From Chitinophagaceae bacterium (GTDB taxonomy: Bacteria > Bacteroidota > Bacteroidia > Chitinophagales > Chitinophagaceae): 64,000 nt of DNA. The stretch covers positions 124,001 through 188,000 of the forward strand of contig JAFKGR010000005.1 of assembly GCA_017307735.1 (NCBI GenBank). The letters run 5' to 3'. The notes beneath the pieces are model-generated. The model was given only the letters and a program-made list of their open reading frames with translations. It was not told where the DNA came from and did not search any database. A program made the position numbers and the translations under genes. Shown here in pieces: positions 35,363 through 43,982 of the stretch (positions are counted from its first letter, which is position 1; each line of letters starts with the position of its first letter).

Positions 35363-35803
35363 TTGAAAAATCCATTTACCACAAACGATCAAATACCTGA
35401 TAAAAACGAATGGGTATCCCGGCTGGATAATTACCTCGCCGAAGTAACCTGTTGGCAAAAAATGATCGCATGCAGAATTGAGAAAAACCTTTTGATGAAG
35501 GATGTCCTCTCCTGCATTTTACAAAACAACTCTAATAACGGATTCCTGGAAGAGATTGAAAATTTCCAGACAAGGTTTATCCTGGAAGATGAAACTTATA
35601 CTGCACTCAAAAGAAGTGCCGGCGATTTGGATGAATATCTGATGAAAACAAGAATGGAACCCGAAAAGAGAGAGACGCTGATTCAAATTGAAAAAGTAAT
35701 GGCGACCCTGCGCGGGGAAATCGAAAATTCAGACCGGCATTTTCAAATAGTTTGTACCTCTTTCAAACAATTCCAGTCTGTAGTACAAATTTGTGCTTCG
35801 TGA
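35363..35803 (+). CDS. Hypothetical helical protein with a TTG start
   Basis: A 146-aa protein; the start codon at 35363 is TTG, not ATG. It appears all-helical and soluble: EWVSRLDNYLAEVTCWQKMIA, GFLEEIENFQTRFILEDETY, ALKRSAGDLDEYL, then RETLIQIEKVMATLRGEIEN. The heptad-like spacing suggests coiled-coil or four-helix bundle character. No known family recognised. It is followed by the convergent regulator gene at 35830. A start further in (ATG in KMIACRIEK) would lose the first helix, so TTG is kept. Confidence 0.55.
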   Translation: MKNPFTTNDQIPDKNEWVSRLDNYLAEVTCWQKMIACRIEKNLLMKDVLSCILQNNSNNGFLEEIENFQTRFILEDETYTALKRSAGDLDEYLMKTRMEPEKRETLIQIEKVMATLRGEIENSDRHFQIVCTSFKQFQSVVQICAS

Positions 35804-35829
35804 TTTTGAGACGGCCATTATTCATCCGT

Positions 35830-36891
35830 TTAATCACGCATCGATTCCAGTTTTCCCTTTTTGAGAATCAAAATCCCGCCGTCTTCTTCGATGTCGATTA
35901 GCCCTTCACTCCTGAAATCACCCAGGGTTCTGATGAGCGATTCCTTTGCAGCGCCGACGATAGTGGCAAGGCTTCCGCGGCTGATGCTGATGGCTTTGGC
36001 TTTTTCTTCGTTCTGAATATATTTCTTTTCCAAAAGTACAAGTGCATTGGCAACCTTTCTTCGAAGGGAATTGTAGGTCAGATTCATTAATTGATTCTCT
36101 TTTTCGGACACATCTCTCGCCAGGAGTTGAATAAATTTTTGAGCTATGTCACGGTTATTAAAAATCAGTTTACTGAAAATATCTCCCGGAATTGTAACCA
36201 CTTCAGAATCTTCCATAGCGGATGCACTGTCCTGATACGTGGTTTCTTCCAGCATGGGAACGTATCCCAAAAAATCTCCGGGCCCGTATAATCCTGTAAT
36301 CAATTCTTTACCATTATCATTCGTTTTATACACTTTGACTTTCCCGCTCCTGATCAGGTAGAGAAAGTGTGGCCAGTTCCCTTCTGAAAAAATGATTTCC
36401 TTCTTTTTGAATTTATTCATCTTCCCTTCCTCTGCAAGCATGTCAAGGCTTTCTTTATCGAGATGGGATTCCATAAAATGCTGTACACCCTCAACTCCCG
36501 GAAGCAATTCGGTTTTCAACAATTCTATTTTCTTCAGCCTGCTGTCAATGGCGTTCAATATTTCGGTGCCTGAAAAAGGTTTGGTGATGTAATCATCGGC
36601 CCCCATTTCCATTCCCTTCCGAAAGTCATTGCGATCCGTTTTTGCCGTCAGAAAAATGAAAGGGACTTTTCGCAAATCTTTGTTTCGGTGAACCGCATGC
36701 AGCACTCCATATCCATCGAGTTCCGGCATCATGATATCGCAAATGATCAGATCGGGAAGGTGATTGATTGCTTTCTCAATTCCGGTTTTTCCATTCTCAG
36801 CGACAAATACTTCATAGTTGGAAAGTTCCAGGATCTCGGCCAGGTTCTCCCGGATATCTTTGTTGTCTTCAATTAATAAAATTTTCTTCAT
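35830..36891 (-). CDS. Response regulator with REC, cNMP-binding and Crp-type HTH domains
   Basis: A 353-aa fusion. The receiver domain (1-120) has KILLIEDNKDIRENL, the phospho-acceptor Asp in DLIICDIMMPELDG, and FLTAKTD / DDYITKPF. A Crp-like cyclic-nucleotide-binding beta-roll spans about 145-260 (KKKEIIFSEGNWPHFLYLIR, YGPGDFLGYVP). A Crp-type winged helix ends the protein (RKVANALVLLEKKY, SRGSLATIVGAAKESLIRTL). The family binds FNR/Crp-like palindromes, and such boxes occur before neighbouring stress genes. Its ATG overlaps the histidine-kinase stop by 4 bp, so the two form a cognate pair. The lack of an Fe-S-type Cys cluster suggests control by phosphorylation rather than direct oxygen sensing. 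Confidence 0.93.
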   Translation of the reverse strand: MKKILLIEDNKDIRENLAEILELSNYEVFVAENGKTGIEKAINHLPDLIICDIMMPELDGYGVLHAVHRNKDLRKVPFIFLTAKTDRNDFRKGMEMGADDYITKPFSGTEILNAIDSRLKKIELLKTELLPGVEGVQHFMESHLDKESLDMLAEEGKMNKFKKKEIIFSEGNWPHFLYLIRSGKVKVYKTNDNGKELITGLYGPGDFLGYVPMLEETTYQDSASAMEDSEVVTIPGDIFSKLIFNNRDIAQKFIQLLARDVSEKENQLMNLTYNSLRRKVANALVLLEKKYIQNEEKAKAISISRGSLATIVGAAKESLIRTLGDFRSEGLIDIEEDGGILILKKGKLESMRD

Positions 36892-38483
36892 ACCGGATCG
36901 GGGGTTTTGAATTTTATTTTGAATTCTGTTCCTTTTCCGAGTTCACTTTGAAACTCTAATGTTCCGTTGAGCATTTCCACATACCTGGATACGATGTGCA
37001 GTCCAAGTCCCGTGCCTTCAATGTTTTGAGCATTGGTTGCCCTGAAAAATCTTTCCATCAGGTGTTGCTGATCTTCTTTTGCAATGCCGATACCCTGATC
37101 GCTGACCACCAGTGTGGCAACTCCGTTATGCTGGCTGCTCCTGACCAGGATTGTGGCTGATTCCGGAGAGAATTTGCACGCATTTGAAATAAGATTGATG
37201 AGAATGTTTTTTAAGAAATTAGGGTCTAATGTTACCATCTGATTGCCTCCGTGCTCATATTGAATTTTCTGGTTCTTCCTGAGCGTCGCACTTATTTCGT
37301 CAATGGTGCTGTGAATATTTTCTTCCAAATTAAATTCCGAAAATTTGGGTTTGAGTTTTCCTTCTTCAATCTTGCCAAGATTCAGAAAATCATTCAGGAT
37401 AGACGTTAGTACATTCACTGATGAAATAATCCGGTTCAAATGTTTTTCACGTTTCGGCTGGTCTTCTGATGTTTTGTATTTTTCCAACAGATAGGTAGAA
37501 GAAAGAATTGTACTCAGTGGTGTCCTGAATTCGTGGGATGCCATAGATAAAAAGCGGGATTTGAGTTCGTTCAGTTCTTTTTCAAGTTTCAGGTCTTCGC
37601 GAAGCTTTTCTTCCGCCTCCTTCAATTTCGAAATATTTTTTATAATTATGCCTGCGTGATTTACGGTACCATCATCTTCTGTCAAAGGAAAGGCATCCAT
37701 GATATACAGCCCGTTGGCAACCGGAAAGGGAAATTCGAAATCTGTAATTGATACTTTTTCATTAAACACTTTACCAAGGTTTAAGGAAATAATTCTCCGG
37801 ATGGGTTCCGGAAAAAACGGATAAATGCTATTTCCGATCAACTTCCCAACATCCGCACTCAGCCGTCGGTGTAAAGCGCCTCCGGTATAAACAAATTCAT
37901 TTTGCCGGTTGATAATACTGATAACGCCATCCGGATAGTTGTGGAGTAATTGAAAGAAAAGGTTTTCCGCTTTTTGAAGTTTTTTCTCCGCCCTGAGCCT
38001 TTCGGATATATCCATGGCGATGAAAACGTATCCGGTGATTTCTTTATTCTTGTTTCGCAGCGCTGTAATTGTCAGGGAAACAGGAAATGTTTCTCCGTTT
38101 TTTCTCCGGTAATTATATTGTACCTCTTCATGAATGTTTTGCCTTGCATGGTTTACCAGAATATCAAAGTCGTCGCCGGTCTTTATCTCTGTGGTTTCCA
38201 AAACATTTGATTTCCTTGTTTTCAGATCTTCTTCCGTGTGAAACAAAAGCGGAGTTTCTTTTCGTACAATTTCCTCCTTATCGTATCCCAATTCTGTAAC
38301 GGCCTCTTTATTAAACTGGGTAATGATTCCTTTTTCATTTGTCGCCATAATGATGACTCCCGCTTTTTCAAGAAGCGCCTTCTGAAATGATAAAGCATCT
38401 TCAAGCACATCCCTGGATTTCTCCAGTTGGGCCATGGCCTTTTTAAACTCGATAGTCGCTTTCGCTATACTCTTATCTATCAT
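36888..38483 (-). CDS. PAS-domain sensor histidine kinase
   Basis: A 531-aa soluble kinase: a short coiled coil, PAS 1 (AGVIIMATNEKGIITQFNKE with ELGYDKEEIV) plus a PAC-like segment (YRRKNGETFPVSLTITAL), PAS 2 (about 170-290), HisKA with the H-box MASHEFRTPLSTILSS, and a HATPase_c domain with NLISNACKFSPESA, VSDQGIGIAKED and GTGLGLHIVSRY. No membrane segments, so it senses a cytoplasmic signal, possibly redox or energy state via PAS. It overlaps the REC-Crp regulator gene by 4 bp. Confidence 0.95.
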   Translation of the reverse strand: MIDKSIAKATIEFKKAMAQLEKSRDVLEDALSFQKALLEKAGVIIMATNEKGIITQFNKEAVTELGYDKEEIVRKETPLLFHTEEDLKTRKSNVLETTEIKTGDDFDILVNHARQNIHEEVQYNYRRKNGETFPVSLTITALRNKNKEITGYVFIAMDISERLRAEKKLQKAENLFFQLLHNYPDGVISIINRQNEFVYTGGALHRRLSADVGKLIGNSIYPFFPEPIRRIISLNLGKVFNEKVSITDFEFPFPVANGLYIMDAFPLTEDDGTVNHAGIIIKNISKLKEAEEKLREDLKLEKELNELKSRFLSMASHEFRTPLSTILSSTYLLEKYKTSEDQPKREKHLNRIISSVNVLTSILNDFLNLGKIEEGKLKPKFSEFNLEENIHSTIDEISATLRKNQKIQYEHGGNQMVTLDPNFLKNILINLISNACKFSPESATILVRSSQHNGVATLVVSDQGIGIAKEDQQHLMERFFRATNAQNIEGTGLGLHIVSRYVEMLNGTLEFQSELGKGTEFKIKFKTPDPV

Positions 38484-38981
38484 GATAAAAATATTTTAAG
38501 TTATAGCTTGCCGGCGGCACTTTTCAACAGGTAAAGTTATTTCATCGAATCGGTCTTTTTTCCTGTAATTCGTCATACTTTATTTGCCAGAAATTTTGTA
38601 AGCAAACTAAAATTTCAAAAAATCAGGCTTCCAAAATCTCATTTTTACATTGAACTGATTTTTCCCTGAAGCAGCATTTCACCGGGTTTTTATGTATCTG
38701 CCGGGTTTATAAAATTAAAGGATTTTCTTCTCTAAAATACCAGGCCGGGCTTTGCCTTTAAAATAAAAAATCCAAATGGAAAAAGGGTTGTGAATTCAAC
38801 AGGGAAAATTATCCATTTCAAAGAAAGACAGTTTGAAAAATTTCCTTTAAGAACCCAGATTTAAAACAGGAAAAAAGAGTTGTGAGATTATCTTCATTGT
38901 AAGGTTGTACTTCGTACAGGGTCTTGTGGCAAAATAAAAAAGGGTACGGAAAAAACACCGCCGGATTCATTAAGCTAATTA
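38484..38981. other. 498-bp intergenic region, no gene seen
   Basis: AT-rich, no convincing open frame, no FNR-like box and no strong hairpin. It presumably contains the promoter of the histidine-kinase/regulator operon near its left end. Confidence 0.5.
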
Positions 38982-40106
38982 TCATATTGTTTCTTCAAGA
39001 ATGGCCATAGGGCCAGCATTTTTTAAGACCATACGACTTACGGATTCCACAGTTCCCCCGTTTTTCAACATCTTTTCAATCAATTTGTCGAGGGGGTTTT
39101 TAACACACGAAAATTTGTTGAAAGTTCCAAAGAATTTATAATTCTCTCCGAAAAAGCCCCAGGAAGAGGGATCATTCAAATAATCTCTTTCAATCAGTAA
39201 AAGACCGCGATTCCCCTCCATAACATGATTCCAAACATTTATAACACTCCTGATGAGCTGTTTATTTTTGGCGGCTTCTTTTACCCGGTTGCGCACATAT
39301 TTTTCTCTGATCAGTTTCCAATCACCAGGCAAAGGCCCCAGGGTTTTTATAAGGTCTCCGTACTTAGGATTATTCTTTACTTCCAAAACATATTGAACAA
39401 TTGCGCTATTGTGAATGGTTTTATCTCTAAACTCCGAAACCATTTCCGGGCTGCCCATAACAAATAAAGGAAGAGGGGAAGACATTAATCTCTGTGACAA
39501 CATTTGATCGACATTACTCAGATAATCTTTTTCAACGCTTTCCATTTCCCCCGTAATTATTGAATCATTAAATACTGATTTCAGGCCTGCATGAAAAAAA
39601 GTATTCTCATTCAAATGGCTTTCAGATTTTATTCTTATGCGGCTGTGTCCATTGTCAAAAAACAGGATACTTTCATTTTCCTTCAATAACAAAACATAAA
39701 ACTCCTGAGCGGTCGCTTTGTAATTGACTATGTCGCGGATTTGAAACGTATTACCCACCATCGTTTTATCTTCCATCGGCATATTCAGATAATAAACTTC
39801 TTCGAAAACGGGCGACACAAAAACGGCAAGTCCTTTTTTGTTTCCGGTATAATCAATGGAAGCAATTATGTTCCTGAGCTTGATTAAAACAAGTTCTGAC
39901 ATTTCACCGGGAAATTTGATTCTCAATTCCTCTTCAGCCTTTTTCATTTTGTCTTCCAATCTCTTTTTTAACTGGCTTTTGGGAACCATCATGGGATTGA
40001 AATTCATAAACAATGAGACCGAAGGAAACTCATACATTTCTTCCGGCCTGATGCGGACATAACGATTGCGGGCTATGCTTTGTTCGGATAATGGTTGTTG
40101 AATCAT
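38982..40106 (-). CDS. baeRF (bacterial eRF1-like) domain protein
   Basis: A 374-aa protein if started at ATG 40106 (MIQQPLSEQSIARNRYVRIR); a longer frame to 40205 adds 33 unlikely residues. Features include VSLFMNFNPMMVPKSQLKKR, AVFVSPVFEEVYYLNMPM, QEFYVLLLKENESILFFDNG, and SSPLPLFVMGSPEMVSEFRD, which resemble the archaeo-eukaryotic release-factor-like baeRF3/peptide-release family found in stress and dormancy gene clusters. It is divergent from the universal stress protein gene and shares an FNR-like box. The role (ribosome-associated stress factor) is inferred from the family. Confidence 0.65.
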   Translation of the reverse strand: MIQQPLSEQSIARNRYVRIRPEEMYEFPSVSLFMNFNPMMVPKSQLKKRLEDKMKKAEEELRIKFPGEMSELVLIKLRNIIASIDYTGNKKGLAVFVSPVFEEVYYLNMPMEDKTMVGNTFQIRDIVNYKATAQEFYVLLLKENESILFFDNGHSRIRIKSESHLNENTFFHAGLKSVFNDSIITGEMESVEKDYLSNVDQMLSQRLMSSPLPLFVMGSPEMVSEFRDKTIHNSAIVQYVLEVKNNPKYGDLIKTLGPLPGDWKLIREKYVRNRVKEAAKNKQLIRSVINVWNHVMEGNRGLLLIERDYLNDPSSWGFFGENYKFFGTFNKFSCVKNPLDKLIEKMLKNGGTVESVSRMVLKNAGPMAILEETI

Positions 40107-40176
40107 GACTATCAGATAAAGAACCCAAATTAATTCTGTCCGGTTTCTTCGCCAATGACCTGTGTTAAGCCTCTTG

Positions 40177-40190
40177 TTGATTGTAATCAG
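40177..40190. promoter_or_regulatory. FNR-type palindrome between baeRF and USP genes
   Basis: TTGATTGTAATCAG matches TTGAT-N4-ATCAA except the last base, identical in pattern to the mgtA box. A second weaker TGAT-TAAA-GTCA lies at 40242-40253. It serves the divergent baeRF (71 bp) and universal stress protein (154 bp) starts. Confidence 0.5.
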
Positions 40191-40343
40191 CGTGAATCCA
40201 GCCACTGAAAAGATTTTTTCTTCAGAAAAAAACTGCTAAAATGATTAAAGTCATTCTCAACTATGACGAAAGATAGCTTTTGAAAAGGTACCGGGTCATA
40301 CTTTTACTTCTGTGATTATTATTCATTTGTCAATTTATTTTTT

Positions 40344-41168
40344 ATGAAGAATATTCTGGTTCCTGTTGATTTTTCGGAAGCATCTCATAATGCTTCTTTG
40401 TATGCGCTATCTCTGGCACATCATTTTGACGCAAAACTCCACTTTGTAAATGCCGTTACTCCTCCTGTAACCCTTGAGGATTCCGTTCTTGCCTCCGTTA
40501 TGATCACCCAGGGCGAAATAATAAGAGACAATACAAACCAGATGTATCAGGAAATTGAAGCACTTTCCAGAATTCATCCCGTAAAAATGGATTCTTTCGT
40601 AGATCAGGGATTCCCGTCAGACCTCATCCGGAAGATCGCCGATGAAACAGATTCCGAATTGATTGTTATGGGAATGAAGGGCAAGGGAAAAAGCAACTCT
40701 ATTTTTGGAAGCACCACTACTGCGGTTGTCCGCCGGCTTGATTATCCGGTATTTGTAATCCCCGAAAAGGCCTCATTTGAACCTATTTCCAACATCACCC
40801 TTGCATCGGATTATGATTCTGAAACGGAATCAAAAAGCTATTCCCCTCTTTTGGAAATAGCCAAAAAATTCAATTCTAAAATAAAAATTATCAATGTGAC
40901 CGGAAAACGTGCGGAATTAAAACACGACGAGGTTATTGGAAAAATGAAAACGGATCACACCTTTTCGGGTTTCCCAACAGAGTTTCATACAGTCCAGAGT
41001 GAAAATGTGGAAGAAGGGATTGACAAATTTCTTCAGAAATATCCACATGATATCCTGGTGATGATGGCGCGCAGCCATTCTTTCATTGAAAGGTTGTTTG
41101 GAAAAATACATACGAAAGAGATGAGTTACAGAACGAAAAAACCACTTTTAATACTTCGGGGGAAATAG
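40344..41168 (+). CDS. Universal stress protein, two UspA-like domains
   Basis: A 274-aa tandem USP. Domain 1 has KNILVPVDFSEASHNASLYA, DSELIVMGMKGKGKSNSIFG with the ATP-binding G-x2-G-x9-G-S/T pattern (GMKGKGKSNSIFGSTTTAVV), and YPVFVIPEK. Domain 2 is more divergent and ends HDILVMMARSHSFIERLFGK and KPLLILRGK. The family is induced by starvation and oxygen limitation. The gene is near Hsp20, PEP synthase and the REC-Crp pair, typical of a coordinated stress set. Confidence 0.93.
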   Translation: MKNILVPVDFSEASHNASLYALSLAHHFDAKLHFVNAVTPPVTLEDSVLASVMITQGEIIRDNTNQMYQEIEALSRIHPVKMDSFVDQGFPSDLIRKIADETDSELIVMGMKGKGKSNSIFGSTTTAVVRRLDYPVFVIPEKASFEPISNITLASDYDSETESKSYSPLLEIAKKFNSKIKIINVTGKRAELKHDEVIGKMKTDHTFSGFPTEFHTVQSENVEEGIDKFLQKYPHDILVMMARSHSFIERLFGKIHTKEMSYRTKKPLLILRGK

Positions 41169-41273
41169 CAGGATGGTTTAGGAACGAAATCAGTTTACTA
41201 TTATTTAACCCTGAACCAAACGGTTTCGTCCAAATCTTCCTAAAAAAATTTTCTACGATTCAAATAAATAAAA

Positions 41274-42032
41274 ATGAAAAAAGATTCAGCAGTTGGCACT
41301 GTCATCATAACCGGAGCGGCTTCGGGAATCGGAGAAGCCACCGCACTTTTATTTGCATCGAATGGAACCAATGTTATTGTTTCAGATATTGATGAGGGAA
41401 AGGGAAACGCGATTACAGAAAAAATAAAATCTTCAGGAGGAAATGCCATTTTTGTAAAAACGGATGTGAGCGACCCGGCGCAATGCAAATCATTGGTAGA
41501 AGCCGGAGTACAGGCATTTGGCAGTATTGAGTATTGCTTCAACAATGCCGGAATCAGCGGAGAAAGTAATCCTGTCGGCGATATGAGCATTGAGGGGTGG
41601 AATAAAATGATTGCCACCAATCTCAGCAGTGTCTTTTACTGTATGAAATATCAGATTCAGCAAATGATGAAACAGGGCGGGGGAGCGATTGTAAATAATT
41701 CTTCCATTCTCGGATCTGTCGGATTTGCAAATGCATCTGCCTATGTGGCCGCTAAACACGGAGTGGTTGGATTGACTCAGGCAGCGGCGATTGAATATTC
41801 AAGATCAGGAATCCGGATCAATGCCATCGGACCCGGATTTATCAATACACCATTATTGGGCAAGGCCGGAATGGATGATTCTGCAAAAAAGGGATTGGTT
41901 CCCCTGCATCCCATCGGGCGCCTTGGTGAATCGAAAGAAGTGGCCGAATTAGTTTTCTGGCTTTGTTCCAATAAAGCCTCCTTTATTACCGGAAGCTATT
42001 ACCCGGTAGATGGCGGTTATCTGGCCCAATAA
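41274..42032 (+). CDS. Short-chain dehydrogenase/reductase
   Basis: A 252-aa classical SDR: the Rossmann motif TGAASGIGEATALLF, the NADP-region Asp in VSDIDEG, CFNNAGISGE, the catalytic Ser in NNSSILGSV and Tyr/Lys in ASAYVAAKHGVVGL, ending TGSYYPVDGGYLAQ. It is most similar in layout to glucose-1-dehydrogenase or 3-oxoacyl-ACP-reductase-like enzymes; substrate is unknown. Transcribed with the USP gene direction after a 105-bp gap and followed by a strong terminator. Confidence 0.9.
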   Translation: MKKDSAVGTVIITGAASGIGEATALLFASNGTNVIVSDIDEGKGNAITEKIKSSGGNAIFVKTDVSDPAQCKSLVEAGVQAFGSIEYCFNNAGISGESNPVGDMSIEGWNKMIATNLSSVFYCMKYQIQQMMKQGGGAIVNNSSILGSVGFANASAYVAAKHGVVGLTQAAAIEYSRSGIRINAIGPGFINTPLLGKAGMDDSAKKGLVPLHPIGRLGESKEVAELVFWLCSNKASFITGSYYPVDGGYLAQ

Positions 42033-42083
42033 AAGGGACCCCCGGCAACTCGTACAAGACAATCAAAATTCCGGGGTCCCTTT
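42032..42083 (+). terminator. Long-stem terminator after the SDR gene
   Basis: AAAGGGACCCCCGG (42032-42045) pairs with CCGGGGTCCCTTT (42071-42083) with one extra C and a 25-nt loop. It begins at the SDR stop codon and ends in a short T run. The rest of the 42084-42450 interval has no recognised feature. Confidence 0.6.
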
Positions 42084-42450
42084 CTTTCCGATAAAAAACT
42101 GTTACTCGGGTCTTCATTTGGTTAATTAATATTTTGATGCGATCAGGAATTAATTTTCTCTGATAACCGGGGGTTTTATATTTATCTTCAATAACCTTAA
42201 CAGAAAAATTATCTCAATGATTTTACCTTATTACCTTAAACATCGCACCCTTTTGAGAAATCAAAATCAAAATACGGTAGCACGCCGCAGGCAGCATAAA
42301 CTAACTTTTCCACTAAGGTTTTAAACATTCCGGCACATCAAAATATTAATCAGGTCTTCATTTTCCGTAAGGGAAAACTATTTTATTTTAAATTACATTT
42401 GCAGCCCCTTAGTGCCGAAGGGATAGTTTCTTTGCAAAGACAGGCTGAAT

Positions 42451-42522
42451 GGTCTCATAGTTCAAGGGATAGAATAGGAGTTTCCTAAACTCTAGATCCA
42501 AGTTCGAGTCTTGGTGAGACCA
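42451..42522 (+). tRNA. tRNA-Arg (anticodon CCT)
   Basis: A full cloverleaf can be drawn: acceptor GGTCTCA / TGAGACC, D arm GTTC...GAAT, anticodon stem GGAGT/ACTCT with loop TTCCTAA (anticodon CCT, 42484-42486), and T arm CCAAG/CTTGG with loop TTCGAGT. The discriminator base is A and no CCA is encoded. It reads AGG codons. Confidence 0.95.
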
Positions 42523-42664
42523 CTTTCTTTAAATTCAAAAATGAGAGAGTGTCCCTTTACCCAAAGGAAATTCTGGTGCGAAACAAATTGAAATTGAAGA
42601 ATACGCCACACCTGAAAATGGGAATTAAAAAGTCGTTCTCCTAATGTTTAATTAATCCGGTAGT

Positions 42665-43774
42665 ATGATCCGATCAGTTATTTTATTTTTTTTGTTTTCG
42701 ACAATCTCCTTTTACGGTACTGCTCAAAAAAAGGTTATCATCAATGGAAATATTCAAGGATTGAAGGATGGTTCAAAAGTGTATTTGGTTCCAAACACTC
42801 TTGAAAAATGGAGAGATTCTGCCATTGTACAGCGTGGGCAATTTCATTTCGAACGCCTCATTACACATGAAGCCAATTATAGTATTCGTTTAAGCAAAAA
42901 TTTTGAAGATGGTAAATGGATGGACTTTTACATCGCAGCCGGAACACTCAACATCACCGGGCGGGATGGAAATTTTTACCATTTACAAACTTCCGGGAGC
43001 CCCTATGCACAGCAATACAACGATTACCTTTCTTTCCTGAGAAAAGACGGTATAGATCGCAAATTGAATATCCTTTTTATTGAAAATGCAGATGCCGTTA
43101 AAAGAAAAGATTCGGTCGCTTCTGATCATTTGTTCAATGAATACAAATCGCTTTATGCAAAAAAAATTGAACTTATTAAAAAATGGATAACAGCGCATCC
43201 TTCTTCTCCTATCAGTGCTTATCTGCTCTACACAGAAATAAGATCCGGGTCAAAAGCAGATGAAATGGAAATACTGCTAAACAGACTTTTTGCAAATGCT
43301 AAAGACAATTATTTCGGCAAAACATTACAGAAAGAAATTACAGCAGAAAATGCCGGAACCATCGGCAAAATTGCAAGAGACTTTACACAAAATGATACTT
43401 CAGGGCATCCTGTTTCACTGCATAATTTCCGCGGGCGATATGTGCTCCTCGATTTCTGGGCAAGCTGGTGTCTGCCTTGCCGTGAAGAGAATCCCGAATT
43501 TGTCAGCGTTTACAACAAGTATAAGGACAAGAATTTTACAATATTGGGTGTTTCATTTGACAATGAGAGAAGTGCGTGGATAAAAGCTATCCAAACGGAT
43601 CATCTTCCCTGGACACAGGTTTCCGATTTAAAATCCTGGGACAATGTGGCGGGAAAAAAATATGATATACGATCTCTCCCCGCGAACTTTCTGTTGGATC
43701 CTCAAGGAAAAATTATAGCAAAATATCTGAATGGAGAAGAACTGAATAATGTGCTTTCAAAATACCTGAATTGA
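42665..43774 (+). CDS. Thioredoxin-like protein, DUF4369 plus TlpA/AhpC domain
   Basis: A 369-aa exported protein: signal peptide (MIRSVILFFLFSTISFYGTA), an N-terminal DUF4369-type region (VIINGNIQGLKDGSKVYLVP to about residue 200), then a thioredoxin fold with DFTQNDTSGHPVSLHNFRGR, active site WASWCLPCREENP (CxxC), and YDIRSLPANFLLDPQGKIIA. This architecture is typical of Bacteroidota periplasmic thiol-disulfide oxidoreductases. Substrate proteins cannot be inferred. Confidence 0.92.
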   Translation: MIRSVILFFLFSTISFYGTAQKKVIINGNIQGLKDGSKVYLVPNTLEKWRDSAIVQRGQFHFERLITHEANYSIRLSKNFEDGKWMDFYIAAGTLNITGRDGNFYHLQTSGSPYAQQYNDYLSFLRKDGIDRKLNILFIENADAVKRKDSVASDHLFNEYKSLYAKKIELIKKWITAHPSSPISAYLLYTEIRSGSKADEMEILLNRLFANAKDNYFGKTLQKEITAENAGTIGKIARDFTQNDTSGHPVSLHNFRGRYVLLDFWASWCLPCREENPEFVSVYNKYKDKNFTILGVSFDNERSAWIKAIQTDHLPWTQVSDLKSWDNVAGKKYDIRSLPANFLLDPQGKIIAKYLNGEELNNVLSKYLN

Positions 43775-43949
43775 TACGTTTTCTGTCATTCAGCCCGATT
43801 CAGAAATAAACAGCAGTTTTTCGGATTTCACTTTTTAAAATCCCTGGTAAACAAACTAAAAGATGAATATCATTTTCTTCTTCTGCCAGATCTTTTGAAT
43901 CCATTCCGGAATCACTTTTATTTTCACAAAACAATTTAATGGGATTGGT

Positions 43950-43957
43950 TATTTTTG
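43950..43957 (+). promoter_or_regulatory. -7 promoter box upstream of the split carB genes
   Basis: TATTTTTG matches the Bacteroidota TAnnTTTG -7 consensus, 25 bp before the carB start. No clear -33 element. Confidence 0.35.
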
Positions 43958-43982
43958 CACCCCGATATCATTTCCATAATAC

